Of a DNA stretch of 64,000 nucleotides, positions 26,817 to 35,064 are shown in pieces. Below the pieces are notes generated by a model. The model worked only from the letters and a program-made list of their open reading frames with translations. It was not told the DNA's origin and did not search any database. The position numbers and the translations under genes are program-made. The DNA comes from Chroococcopsis sp964623815 (lineage in GTDB: Bacteria > Cyanobacteriota > Cyanobacteriia > Cyanobacteriales > Microcystaceae). Each line of letters starts with the position of its first letter. Within the stretch, counting starts at the first letter, position 1. The stretch lies in NCBI GenBank assembly GCA_964623815.1, contig CAZUVR010000018.1, positions 12,308-76,307 of the forward strand. The letters are read 5' to 3'.

Positions 26817-27089
26817 ATGGAAAAGCAAAACTATCAAGACCGTATCCATCGCGTCGAAAAGACTCCGAAAGTCAGCTTCCTCGCTTTGCTATTCTTCTTA
26901 CTCGGGCTTCTACCTCTCTATAACTATTTCCGCGTACCTAGTCCACAAAACTCCCTGATTAATTCCGCGATCGCCGTAACTACCCCATCCCTGTTAAAAT
27001 TGCTCACGACGGGGGCGCTCGTAGCTGGTTCCTTTGAGGTTTTTAATTTTCTCCATCATCATAAAATCTCCGTTTCGATAGGTCTATAA
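26817..27089 (+). CDS. Small membrane protein, unknown
   Basis: 90 residues from ATG 26817, chosen because AAGGAG lies eight bases upstream; an ATG at 26778 would fall inside the promoter -10 box. A polar basic N-terminus (YQDRIHRVEKTPKVS) is followed by a strong membrane helix (FLALLFFLLGLLPLYNYF) and a second weaker hydrophobic stretch (LLKLLTTGALVAGSFEVFNF). C-terminal LHHHK could bind metal, but three histidines alone prove nothing. I do not recognise the family. It sits just after hoxY with its own promoter. Confidence 0.65.
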   Translation: MEKQNYQDRIHRVEKTPKVSFLALLFFLLGLLPLYNYFRVPSPQNSLINSAIAVTTPSLLKLLTTGALVAGSFEVFNFLHHHKISVSIGL

Positions 27090-27145
27090 TCGGGTTTATC
27101 ACTCGCGTTAAGTCTCGAAAGGTCAAGGAGCTTTGATTTCGCGTC

Positions 27146-27193
27146 GTAACTTTCTGCCCGACGAATCTAGAGAGCGATTCGTCGGCAAGTTAC
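27146..27193. terminator. Long imperfect hairpin between convergent genes
   Basis: GTAACTT...GCCCGACGAATC pairs with GATTCGTCGGC-AAGTTAC: 18 paired bases with a three-base and a one-base bulge and an eight-base loop. It lies 56 bases after the small membrane gene and before the convergent kinase gene. Terminator or structured RNA. Confidence 0.5.
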
Positions 27194-27237
27194 AGCAATT
27201 TGCCAATCATTTCAATACATTAACAACGTTCAAACCA

Positions 27238-27894
27238 TTATCTCTCAAGAGTTTTAGCCATGATTCCCCACTCCCGATTCCCGTTGTCTAACCGGTTTAT
27301 GATTTGCTCGTGAATATTAGGGATAGTATCCGTGCCGTCTATCTTTAATAAATTACCTTCGTAAAGGGAAAATATTTTCTCAAAGTTTTGAGATACTTCT
27401 ATCAACTTCTCCTTATGTTCGTATACTTCTCTACTTTCTCGCTCTGCTAATCTTTTTAAAGACTCTTCTACGGGAAGATTGATATAAATAACCAGGTCTG
27501 GATTAGGAAATTTACTATTTAATTGATAAACAAACTGATATTCTTCTTCTGTGCTACAGTTATAAGCCAGAGAAGAAAAGTAATAACGAGTCGAAATAAC
27601 GTGAGTTTGTTTCTGGTTGATTAGATAGAATACACCATCGTGATCATTGTAGAGATGATAATGGCGATCAGCCGCGAATAAATAAGCCATCTGTTCATCA
27701 AAAATTTTCCTATCTTCCATAGGAATCAAGGGAGATTGCATCGCTTTACGTATTAATTTCCCTACGGGCCCGTTAGTCGGCTCGGAACTGATAACCGATT
27801 TTTCGCCCCTATTCCTAAAATATTCCCGTAATAAATCGGCTTGAGTCGATTTACCCGAACTATCAATGCCCTCTAATACAATAAATTTCATCAT
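27238..27894 (-). CDS. tmk: dTMP kinase (thymidylate kinase) family protein
   Basis: 218 residues. Walker A is LEGIDSSGKSTQ, followed by SSEPTNGPVGKLIR as in thymidylate kinases, and a C-terminal LID-like region rich in Arg and Glu. The usual DR(Y/F) substrate motif reads TRYYFSSLAYN, so the aspartate is replaced by threonine; this may be a paralog with altered specificity rather than the main dTMP kinase. Its start overlaps the upstream flavoprotein stop by four bases (ATGA). The last 15 residues (NREWGIMAKTLER) derive partly from a dispersed repeat. Confidence 0.8.
   Translation of the reverse strand: MMKFIVLEGIDSSGKSTQADLLREYFRNRGEKSVISSEPTNGPVGKLIRKAMQSPLIPMEDRKIFDEQMAYLFAADRHYHLYNDHDGVFYLINQKQTHVISTRYYFSSLAYNCSTEEEYQFVYQLNSKFPNPDLVIYINLPVEESLKRLAERESREVYEHKEKLIEVSQNFEKIFSLYEGNLLKIDGTDTIPNIHEQIINRLDNGNREWGIMAKTLER
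27262..27284 (-). repeat. GGGAAT/GGGAGT-type repeat within the 3' end of the kinase gene
   Basis: On the minus strand the sequence is CGGGAATCGGGAGTGGGGAA followed by TC, the same unit type seen in the intergenic element at 34480 (GGGAGTGGGGAGTAGGGAAT). Here it is translated near the C-terminus. Confidence 0.65.
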
Positions 27895-29243
27895 TTTCCT
27901 AAAGCAACAGTTTGACCGATTATTTCACTTAATGCTGTAAAAGGATACATCATCTTTTTTAAACGTTTGATTTTAATTTTCTCCTGCATCGCCAGAGTGA
28001 CGACAGCGATTAATTCTTCCGCTCCTTCACCGATAAAATGACCGCCGATTATCTCCCCATCAGCATCAGCGATTAATTTACAAAAACCAGTAGTTTTATC
28101 GAAGAAATGACTCTTGATGATGGATTTAAAAGGTGTTTTTAAAACTTGAATTCTATCGCCGTAGTAATGACGCGCTTGAGTTTCGGTCAGCCCGATCCTG
28201 GCCATAGCTGGGAGAGTATTAGAAATATAGGGAATGGCCCGATAATTTATCGGTGTCGTAGATGGGGAGAGAAGGTTATTAACAACTCGTCTGGCTTCAT
28301 AAATAGCTAAATTTATATCGGGTAAACCTTCGATTAAACTTCCACAAGCGTATATAGCGGGATTGGTGGTTTGCAGATAATTATTTAATTTTATCCCCCA
28401 TTGGTTGTGTCGAACTCCTACTCCCGTCAAATTTAAACCCTCCATATTCCGGCGATGCCGGGAAGCGAAGATAATCTCATCGCACTCTAAAACTTGACTG
28501 CCAGCCTGTAGGCATTTTTTGCTGTTTATCAATCCTATCTGAGTTATGGGATTACCGACGATCGCTTCGATGCCATCGGCTTCTAACACCGCTAAAAATA
28601 GCCGGGAAATTTCCTCATCTTCGGCGGGTAAAAACTTTTCCGTTTCCGCTATTAAGGTAATCTTATGCCCGAAACGATTTAGGGTTTCGGCCAGTTGAAA
28701 AGCGATCGCACCTCCGCCCACGAGGGCTATACTTTCTGGTAGATAGTCGATCGTTTGCTTCTGATAAATATCATCCGCAGTTAGATAACTCATACCATCG
28801 AGGCCCACTATAGCGGGTACGAAGGCTCTAGAGCCGGTAGCGATTAAAAAAGAGGAGGAAGTTATTTTTCTCCTCCCGACGATGAAGCTTAATTGTGGTA
28901 AGCGAGCGAATTCGCCACTACCTTCGATAATATCTATACCATTTGATGACAGAAAAGGCAGATAGTGAATGGGGGCGAGAGCTTTATTTAAAGCTTGTCC
29001 CCAAGACTGCTGCCAACTCCAAAGGGGCTTTTCTTCACTACGGGGATTGAAATTTCCTAACTGTCGGTAAAGGCAATTAACCTCATTGTAGGTCATTCCT
29101 AAAATAGCACCATCCCCTTGAAAATGACCCTTAAACGGTTGTTGAACCAGGGCGATCCTCGATTTAAACTTGAGAGCTTCCAGGGCGGCGTAAACTCCCG
29201 AGAAAGTAGCGCCGATAATCACGAGATCGTAATCGCAGGGCAT
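27891..29243 (-). CDS. FAD-dependent pyridine nucleotide-disulfide oxidoreductase-like protein lacking redox cysteines
   Basis: 450 residues with the fold order of mercuric reductase and SthA: FAD-binding DYDLVIIGATFSG, NAD-binding SIALVGGGAIAFQLAETL, second FAD motif NPAIYACGSLIEG and a dimerisation domain. At the position of the catalytic CxxxxC the sequence is GDGAILGMTYNEVN, with no cysteine pair, and the C-terminal HP motif reads MYPFTALSE without the histidine. It therefore cannot be a normal disulfide reductase; a transhydrogenase-like or NAD(P)H oxidase-like role is possible. Coupled to the kinase gene by a four-base overlap. Confidence 0.85.
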   Translation of the reverse strand: MPCDYDLVIIGATFSGVYAALEALKFKSRIALVQQPFKGHFQGDGAILGMTYNEVNCLYRQLGNFNPRSEEKPLWSWQQSWGQALNKALAPIHYLPFLSSNGIDIIEGSGEFARLPQLSFIVGRRKITSSSFLIATGSRAFVPAIVGLDGMSYLTADDIYQKQTIDYLPESIALVGGGAIAFQLAETLNRFGHKITLIAETEKFLPAEDEEISRLFLAVLEADGIEAIVGNPITQIGLINSKKCLQAGSQVLECDEIIFASRHRRNMEGLNLTGVGVRHNQWGIKLNNYLQTTNPAIYACGSLIEGLPDINLAIYEARRVVNNLLSPSTTPINYRAIPYISNTLPAMARIGLTETQARHYYGDRIQVLKTPFKSIIKSHFFDKTTGFCKLIADADGEIIGGHFIGEGAEELIAVVTLAMQEKIKIKRLKKMMYPFTALSEIIGQTVALGK

Positions 29244-29324
29244 GATTTTTGACTTATGACTATAATTTGTTATGATAGTAAATTGTGTCTAAAAATAACT
29301 AATTAAAAAGGGAGAGAATTAGTA

Positions 29325-29462
29325 ATGACCAAGAGAACCCTAGAGGGAACGAACAGAAAACAGAAACGCACGTCTGGATTCAGGGCGAGAATGCGTACTG
29401 TCAACGGGCGTAAAGTCATCCAATCGAGAAGAAAAAGAGGACGTTATCGTTTATCCGTGTAA
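29325..29462 (+). CDS. rpmH: 50S ribosomal protein L34
   Basis: 45 residues, nearly all basic: begins MTKRTLEGTNRKQKR, then SGFRARMRTVNGRKVI and ends GRYRLSV, the complete L34 pattern. GGGAGAG lies about nine bases before the ATG. It is the first gene of the run rpmH-rnpA-PH protein-yidC-jag-yceD-ycf46, an arrangement widely kept in cyanobacteria, and ends nine bases before rnpA. Confidence 0.97.
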   Translation: MTKRTLEGTNRKQKRTSGFRARMRTVNGRKVIQSRRKRGRYRLSV

Positions 29463-29471
29463 CTGAGATAA

Positions 29472-29834
29472 GTGGGTTTACCGCAGGCCAATCGACTCAA
29501 ACACAGACAAGATTTTGAGGCAGTGTATAAAAGGGGGAAACGTTACAGCGATTCCCACTTGACCCTGATCACCTTGACGAGCGAGCAACAAGAGGTAAAG
29601 GCGAGTAAATTCGGCATATCTATCAGTCTGAAAGTTAGTAAGAAAGCAGTCATTAGAAATCGATTGAAAAGACAGATCAGAGGAGTTCTGAGAAGTGTAT
29701 TGGAGGAAATTACTCCAGGATGGAGGGTAATTATTATCGTTAAGCCCAAAGCGATCGAGTGCAAATATGAACATTTTTTGCGAGAATTAAAAGAGTTGTT
29801 AATCAAGGCCAGAATAATCAATGGGCATTCGTGA
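29472..29834 (+). CDS. rnpA: Ribonuclease P protein component
   Basis: 120 residues starting with GTG 29472 (MGLPQANRLKHRQDF). RnpA binds the RNase P RNA and helps process the 5' ends of tRNAs. The signature ISLKVSKKAVIRNRLKRQIRG is present with the RNR motif. GAGA upstream serves as ribosome site. Its 3' end overlaps the PH-domain gene by 14 bases. Confidence 0.96.
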   Translation: MGLPQANRLKHRQDFEAVYKRGKRYSDSHLTLITLTSEQQEVKASKFGISISLKVSKKAVIRNRLKRQIRGVLRSVLEEITPGWRVIIIVKPKAIECKYEHFLRELKELLIKARIINGHS

Positions 29835-30216
29835 AAACACCTTTTATGAAGGCGGCCCCCATGTGGGAGATTTAATCGTTAATATCCTCTTAGGATTTAC
29901 CGTCATCTGCCTACCCCTGACGATCGGGGCGGTAGTGAGAGCGATCTGGTTAAGATATAAAATTACCGATCGGAGAATATCGGTAACTGGTGGATGGATG
30001 GGGCGCGATCGTACTGACATCATCTATTCGGAAATCATTAAAGTGGCGAAAATGCCGAGAGGTATAGGTGTATGGGGCGATGTAGTAATTACCCTCAGAG
30101 ATAAAAGTAGATTAGAGATGCGAGCCCTACCTAGATTCCGGGAAATAAGCGATTATATAGCCGAAAGAGTAGCGGACAAAACGGGTAGATCTTTAGAAGC
30201 GATAAAAAGCAACTAA
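29821..30216 (+). CDS. PH-domain (bPH2-type, DUF304) membrane protein
   Basis: 131 residues. One or two hydrophobic segments (LIVNILLGFTVICLPLTIGA) precede a bacterial PH-like domain: YKITDRRISVTGGWMGR, DIIYSEIIKVAKMPRG and GDVVITLRDKS. Between rnpA and yidC in many cyanobacteria, so probably linked to membrane biogenesis, but no molecular role is known. Overlaps rnpA by 14 bases. Confidence 0.85.
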   Translation: MGIRENTFYEGGPHVGDLIVNILLGFTVICLPLTIGAVVRAIWLRYKITDRRISVTGGWMGRDRTDIIYSEIIKVAKMPRGIGVWGDVVITLRDKSRLEMRALPRFREISDYIAERVADKTGRSLEAIKSN

Positions 30217-30268
30217 ACTAATATCGTAAAGAAACAACTATAAAAAGTAACCACAGAGAAATAAACGC

Positions 30269-31420
30269 ATGGACTTCGGAGTAGGATTTATTTCCACAAA
30301 TATCATGCTGCCGATCTTGGATTTCTTTTTCAAGATATTTCACAGTTACGGCTTTGCTATCATCGCCCTAACCCTAGTAGTGAGATTGGCAGTATACCCC
30401 CTCAGCGCTGGGCAGATACGCAACATGAGAAAGATGCGGATCACCCAACCGCTGATGAAAGAGCGACAGGAAGAGATTCAAAAGCGCTACAAAAATGACC
30501 CGCAAAAGCAACAGGAAGAGATGGCTAAACTCATGCAGGAGTTTGGCAATCCCCTTGCTGGATGCTTACCCCTATTACTACAGATGCCCATATTGTTGGC
30601 CCTATTCGCCACTTTAAGAGGCTCACCATTTTCCGATCTCAACTATACCGTTGATCTACAGGTTCTCCCTAAAGAACAAATTCAACAAGTACAAACCCAA
30701 CCCTACGCCACTAAACCCCAGAACGTTTATATCAGCGAAGGTGTCCATTATCCCATCTCGGCTTTTATCCCCGAGGGAAATAAACTCGCCGAGGGAAGCA
30801 GCCGGAAGATTCTGTTAGAGACGAGTGAAGATAAAACCCTAGAAGAACTCGCCACCCAATACCCAGAAAACGAACTGAAACCGACTTTCGAGGTACTAAA
30901 AGGTGCGGATAAGGTACAGGTAGAAGCAGACGGTACGATCGTAGCTTTAGCTCCGGGGGATGCCAGCGTTAAAGTCACGGTGCCTGGTATCGGGGCTAAC
31001 ACGGGTTTTCTGTTTATCGAAGCCTTGGGTAGAATCGGTGCCACCGGCCCTAACGGGGAAATTCACTGGGATATTCTGGCGATGGTTATCTGTTTCGGCT
31101 TGAGTATTTATATTAATCAGGAGCTATCCGGAGCGGGTAATAATGCGAGTGCCGCCAACCAACAACAGCAGACGGTTAATAAAATCACCCCCGTGATTTT
31201 CAGCGCCATGTTCTTGTTTTTCCCTCTCCCCGCCGGTGTATTGATGTATATTCTGGTGGCTAATATTTTCCAGACGATTCAGACGGTGATTTTAATGCGC
31301 GAACCACTGCCCGAAAATCTGCAAAAATTATTAGAGGCTCAGGAAAAAACCGAGAAGGGCCGGGAAGCCATGCCTTTTGAAAAACGCACGAGTAAGAAAA
31401 AAGAGAAAACTTCGGGTTAG
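30269..31420 (+). CDS. yidC: Membrane protein insertase YidC/Oxa1/Alb3
   Basis: 383 residues. Inserts proteins into plasma and thylakoid membranes and helps assemble photosynthetic complexes. The conserved core is split: the first part has ALTLVVRLAVYPLSAGQIRN and a cytoplasmic hairpin (QEEIQKRYKNDPQKQQEEMA), then GCLPLLLQMPILLALFATL; after an insert of about 140 polar residues typical for cyanobacteria come the last helices (FSAMFLFFPLPAGVLMYILV). The tail is basic (KRTSKKKEK), as in ribosome-binding YidC forms. Confidence 0.96.
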   Translation: MDFGVGFISTNIMLPILDFFFKIFHSYGFAIIALTLVVRLAVYPLSAGQIRNMRKMRITQPLMKERQEEIQKRYKNDPQKQQEEMAKLMQEFGNPLAGCLPLLLQMPILLALFATLRGSPFSDLNYTVDLQVLPKEQIQQVQTQPYATKPQNVYISEGVHYPISAFIPEGNKLAEGSSRKILLETSEDKTLEELATQYPENELKPTFEVLKGADKVQVEADGTIVALAPGDASVKVTVPGIGANTGFLFIEALGRIGATGPNGEIHWDILAMVICFGLSIYINQELSGAGNNASAANQQQQTVNKITPVIFSAMFLFFPLPAGVLMYILVANIFQTIQTVILMREPLPENLQKLLEAQEKTEKGREAMPFEKRTSKKKEKTSG

Positions 31421-31425
31421 GAGTT

Positions 31426-31917
31426 ATGAGGGAGCAACAGAAAGAAAGGGGCAGAGAGTGGTTAGAAACACTCTTGCAATTGATGGGAATGCCTACAGAA
31501 GTAATGATCGTAGACGGGGAAAACTTCACCTCTTCCCCTAGTGATTGTTGGTTGAACATCAGTCAGGTTAATCTCAGTCGGGAACAGGTAGAGATTCTCA
31601 TCGGCCCCAAGGGAGAGAGTTTAGACGCGATTCAGTATCTGGCCAACACGATCTTAAATATTACCGCCGAGCCGGAAGATCATAACTCTTTCACCATCGA
31701 ACTCAACGGCTATCGTTTGAAACGTCAGGCCGAGTTACTGGCGATCGCCAATCGCATAGCGGAGCAGGTGCGCTCGTCGGGGCAGGAAGTCGAGATAAAA
31801 TCCTTATCTTCGGCAGAGCGCCGTCAGATGCACACATTTTTTCAGAACGAGGCGGATCTAGCCACCGAAAGCAGGGGACAGGAACCCGATCGACGTTTGA
31901 TCGTCCGTCTACGTTAA
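31426..31917 (+). CDS. KH/R3H-domain RNA-binding protein (Jag/KhpB)
   Basis: 163 residues. KH-type domain with VEILIGPKGESLDAIQYLAN (GxxG loop), followed by an R3H domain with SAERRQMHTFFQN and a basic end. KhpB proteins bind small RNAs and mRNAs, and the gene normally lies next to yidC as here (five bases). The N-terminal Jag-N domain of Firmicutes is missing, usual for cyanobacteria. Confidence 0.92.
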   Translation: MREQQKERGREWLETLLQLMGMPTEVMIVDGENFTSSPSDCWLNISQVNLSREQVEILIGPKGESLDAIQYLANTILNITAEPEDHNSFTIELNGYRLKRQAELLAIANRIAEQVRSSGQEVEIKSLSSAERRQMHTFFQNEADLATESRGQEPDRRLIVRLR

Positions 31918-31985
31918 GATAATTGGGGTGGAGTCTATCCATCCCTAACATAATCGTTGCCATCTCAAGAGGAGAGGCGATCATC

Positions 31986-32483
31986 ATGGAAAAGATTTAC
32001 ATACCACATTTGCTGAATTCCCCAAGTCGTCAGAGAACACTTGTTATAGACGAGCAAATAGAAGACTTAGACTTACTCACCCCGGTACGTGGGAAGATGA
32101 CTGTAAGACATGGGGGAAATTTCTTAGAAGTTACGGTAGCGGTGGACACCATATTATCCCTAACCTGCGATAGATGTTTGAAACAGTATAATAAGCGTTT
32201 GCATCTCGATACATCGGAAATCATCTGGCTGGATAAAAACTTAGAACACGATCGGGATTATCCCTTAGAAAGAGAGATAGCCTGGGAAGACCTTTCGGAA
32301 ACCTTACCCCCAGAGGGGGATTTTGAACCCGATACCTGGTTATACGAACAATTATCTTTAGCCATGCCACTGAGACAACTGTGTAGTAAAGATTGTCAGC
32401 CCCCAGTAGCTCCGGAAGAATTGCCGCCCGTCATCGATGGTCGTTGGGCCGGGTTACAATCGATCAAAAATCAACTCAACTAA
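31986..32483 (+). CDS. YceD family (DUF177) protein
   Basis: 165 residues from ATG 31986, preceded by a GAGGAGAGG ribosome site; an upstream frame extension lacks the family. It has the cysteine pair LTCDRCLKQY and the C-terminal LCSKDCQPP with proline-rich end. YceD proteins are tied to 23S rRNA and L32 ribosomal-protein metabolism in bacteria and plastids. Placed between jag and ycf46. Confidence 0.85.
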   Translation: MEKIYIPHLLNSPSRQRTLVIDEQIEDLDLLTPVRGKMTVRHGGNFLEVTVAVDTILSLTCDRCLKQYNKRLHLDTSEIIWLDKNLEHDRDYPLEREIAWEDLSETLPPEGDFEPDTWLYEQLSLAMPLRQLCSKDCQPPVAPEELPPVIDGRWAGLQSIKNQLN

Positions 32484-32494
32484 GCAGAATCGCC

Positions 32495-33997
32495 ATGAGT
32501 TTCTCGGAAGAATTGCAGCTACTTCTACGGGCCTGTTATCCGCTGATCTACATTCCGACTCTAGAAGAGGAAAGATTAGAAAAAGCGATCGCAAGCTGCG
32601 CGGGAGACTTAGGCAATCGCCCTGTGTATACATGGGATTTCGTCGAAGGCTATCAAGGCAACCCCAATAACGAGGGATTCGGGAGACGTAACCCACTACA
32701 AGCCCTGGAATGGGTCGATCAACTTCCCAATAATAGCCCAGCAATCATCATTCTGAGAGACTTTCAACGCTTCCTAGAAGACGTATCCATATCTCGCAAA
32801 CTGCGGAATCTAGCCCGTAGTCTCAAATCGCAACCGAAAAACCTGATCATCGTCGCCCCCGACGTAACCATACCGTCAGATTTAACCGAAGTGCTGACGG
32901 TGGTAGATTTCCCCCTACCCTCGGCGGCGGAGATCAAACAGGAGATAGAAAGACTCCTCGCCGCCACCGGGCAACCCCTGGCTCAACAATTATTAGGGGA
33001 ATTAGTCCGGGCGGCTCAGGGGCTATCTTTAGAGAGAATCAGAAGAGTATTAACCCGCTGTCTGGCCCGTCAGGGCACCATCGAAGCCGAAGACGTGGAA
33101 TTAATCCTCGAAGAAAAACGTCAATCCATCCGTCAGACGCAAATATTAGACTTCTATCCGGCTACCGAACAGATGGGCGACATCGGCGGACTGGAAAATC
33201 TCAAAGATTGGCTCATTAGACGGGGCGGGGCTTTCAGTGAGAAGGCGCGAGCCTACGGCTTACCCAACCCCCGGGGATTACTACTGGTGGGAATTCAAGG
33301 TACTGGTAAATCCCTGACGGCGAAAGCAATAGCCCATCACTGGCACTTGCCTTTATTACGTCTCGATGTGGGGAGATTATTCGGGGGGCTGGTGGGTGAA
33401 TCGGAATCTCGCACCCGACAGATGATCAATCTGGCCGAAGCCCTCGCCCCCTGCATTCTCTGGATCGATGAGATCGATAAAGCCTTCGCCGGAGTGGACG
33501 GAAAGGGTGACGGCGGCACCACCAGCAGAGTATTTGGCACTTTTATCAACTGGCTGGCCGAGAAAAAATCTCCCGTCTTCGTCGTCGCCACCGCTAACAA
33601 TATCCAATCCCTACCCCCAGAAATATTAAGGAAGGGCCGTTTCGATGAAATTTTCTTCGTCGGCTTGCCCAATCAAGACGAAAGAGAGGCCATCTTTAAC
33701 GTTCATTTATCCCGCTTACGTCCCCATAATTTGAAGGACTATGATATAAAACGTTTAGCTTACGAAACTCCGGATTTTTCAGGGGCGGAAATCGAGCAAA
33801 CCATCATCGAAGCCATGCACATCAGTTTCAGCCAGAACCGTGACTTCTCCACCGATGATATGTTAGAGGCCGCGAGTCAGATAATTCCTCTGGCGCGGAC
33901 GGCACAAGAACAAATACAATTGCTACAAAACTGGGCTAGTGCGGGTAAGGCTCGTCTGGCATCCAGAGATAGTCGATTTCAACGTCAAGTAAGTTAA
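32495..33997 (+). CDS. ycf46: AAA family ATPase Ycf46
   Basis: 500 residues from ATG 32495. Cyanobacterial and red-algal plastid AAA protein, implicated in regulating carbon uptake. An N-terminal regulatory half (LLLRACYPLIYIPTLEEER, WDFVEGY) precedes one AAA module: Walker A GIQGTGKSLTAKAIA, Walker B CILWIDEIDKAF, sensor FVVATANN, arginine finger region LRKGRFDEIFF. A longer reading frame from 32393 overlaps yceD and is not needed. Twelve bases after yceD. Confidence 0.93.
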   Translation: MSFSEELQLLLRACYPLIYIPTLEEERLEKAIASCAGDLGNRPVYTWDFVEGYQGNPNNEGFGRRNPLQALEWVDQLPNNSPAIIILRDFQRFLEDVSISRKLRNLARSLKSQPKNLIIVAPDVTIPSDLTEVLTVVDFPLPSAAEIKQEIERLLAATGQPLAQQLLGELVRAAQGLSLERIRRVLTRCLARQGTIEAEDVELILEEKRQSIRQTQILDFYPATEQMGDIGGLENLKDWLIRRGGAFSEKARAYGLPNPRGLLLVGIQGTGKSLTAKAIAHHWHLPLLRLDVGRLFGGLVGESESRTRQMINLAEALAPCILWIDEIDKAFAGVDGKGDGGTTSRVFGTFINWLAEKKSPVFVVATANNIQSLPPEILRKGRFDEIFFVGLPNQDEREAIFNVHLSRLRPHNLKDYDIKRLAYETPDFSGAEIEQTIIEAMHISFSQNRDFSTDDMLEAASQIIPLARTAQEQIQLLQNWASAGKARLASRDSRFQRQVS

Positions 33998-34008
33998 AAG
34001 AGTGATAT

Positions 34009-34479
34009 ATGAAGCGTTTATCAGGATTATTACAATTTATCATCGGTTTCATCTTAGGAATCTCCATCTTAGCCGCAGGGGCGACGGCTTTAGGTTACGT
34101 ATTACTATCCCGTCTCAACAATAACCCTGGCAAACCCATATTTAGCGAAGAGAAAACCCCCCCTAAAACCAAGGTGGTGAAAGCTTCCCCCTCACCCGTT
34201 GCCAAGTCTGGCCCTGAGGTAGCCACAGCTACACCGAGCGCCACCCCGGCAAGCGAAGAATTAGCACCCGGCACCTACCGGGCCCGCGTTACCTGGTCGA
34301 GCGGCTTGAGTATTCGTGCTGATGCTTCTACTGAATCGGAAAGAATAGGGGGCGTTGGTTATAACGAAGAGGTAATCGTAATCGGTACGAGTAGCGATGG
34401 ACGCTGGCAGAAAGTTCGCCTCGCAGGCGGTACTCAAGAAGGTTGGGTGAGGGCAGGTAATTTAGAGAAATTGAATTAG
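34009..34479 (+). CDS. Membrane-anchored SH3 (SH3b) domain protein
   Basis: 156 residues: one N-terminal membrane helix (LLQFIIGFILGISILAAGA), a Pro/Ala/Thr-rich linker of about 50 residues, then a bacterial SH3 domain (ARVTWSSGLSIRADASTESE and EGWVRAGNL). SH3b domains often bind peptidoglycan or proteins in the periplasm. Begins 12 bases after ycf46 and probably ends the rpmH transcript. Confidence 0.85.
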   Translation: MKRLSGLLQFIIGFILGISILAAGATALGYVLLSRLNNNPGKPIFSEEKTPPKTKVVKASPSPVAKSGPEVATATPSATPASEELAPGTYRARVTWSSGLSIRADASTESERIGGVGYNEEVIVIGTSSDGRWQKVRLAGGTQEGWVRAGNLEKLN

Positions 34480-34555
34480 CGGGAGTGGGGAGTAGGGAAT
34501 CGAAAATCGCAACTCACCCGACTCCCGACTCCCTATTCTCTACTCCCTACCTCCT
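34480..34555. repeat. Inverted low-complexity repeat (GGGAGT/GGGAAT family)
   Basis: GGGAGTGGGGAGTAGGGAAT is followed by an inverted counterpart ACTCCCGACTCCCTATTCTC and TACTCCC, forming a large imperfect hairpin directly after the SH3 gene. It may terminate the long upstream operon. Confidence 0.65.
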
Positions 34556-34634
34556 CATAACTTCTCACTTTTGCTAGAGGATTAAGCAAACTCAAATAGC
34601 TAGAGTGTAGGAGATATAAATATGAGGTAATCCC

Positions 34635-35009
34635 ATGAAAAATTTAATAGTTAATTCTCTAAATACCGTTAAGACTCTTTGGATAGAAATGACGCAAACA
34701 GGCGTTTTAGTAGCTATTATCGTAGGTTTTTTAGTATTGGGCAACATTAATAATGTATCGGCTGACTCTCAACCGATCGGTAAAAGAATTGGCGAACAAT
34801 TGCATCAAACCAGCGTCAAATCTGAAAGACCGAAAACCACCGGTGAGATTATCGATGAAGCCCGTCAGGATATATCTTTAGGCGAGAGAATGAAAAATAT
34901 TACCAGGGACTCAGCCGAAGCTTTCCAACAATTCGGACAGGGTATCACCACCTCCGCCAAGGAAACAGCCAAGGAAGTAGGCAAAAACGCATCGGAAGCG
35001 GTTAAATAA
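34635..35009 (+). CDS. Hypothetical exported or membrane-anchored amphipathic protein
   Basis: 124 residues. A hydrophobic segment (VLVAIIVGFLVLG) near residue 30 is followed by ADS, a possible cleavage site, then a charged helical tail with repeated KETAKEVGKNASEA-like heptads typical of amphipathic or LEA-like helices. I recognise no family. A hairpin at 35041 follows. Confidence 0.65.
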   Translation: MKNLIVNSLNTVKTLWIEMTQTGVLVAIIVGFLVLGNINNVSADSQPIGKRIGEQLHQTSVKSERPKTTGEIIDEARQDISLGERMKNITRDSAEAFQQFGQGITTSAKETAKEVGKNASEAVK

Positions 35010-35040
35010 ACTACATTTTCTTGAAAATAATAATTCTGGG

Positions 35041-35062
35041 GATGGGCGCGAACAAGCCCATC
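35041..35062. terminator. Bidirectional hairpin terminator
   Basis: GATGGGC and GCCCATC form a perfect seven-base stem with an eight-base loop, followed on the plus strand by TCTT and on the minus strand by an AT-rich run. It sits between the 124-residue gene and the convergent 29-residue ORF. Confidence 0.6.
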
Positions 35063-35064
35063 TC

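Noticed and set aside
26573..26820. Search for a hoxH remnant downstream of hoxY
   Set aside because: No hoxH-like CxxC segment in any frame; the region is promoter and hairpin.
33337..33672. Minus-strand frame inside ycf46
   Set aside because: Covers the conserved AAA core; only a mirror of strongly biased codons.
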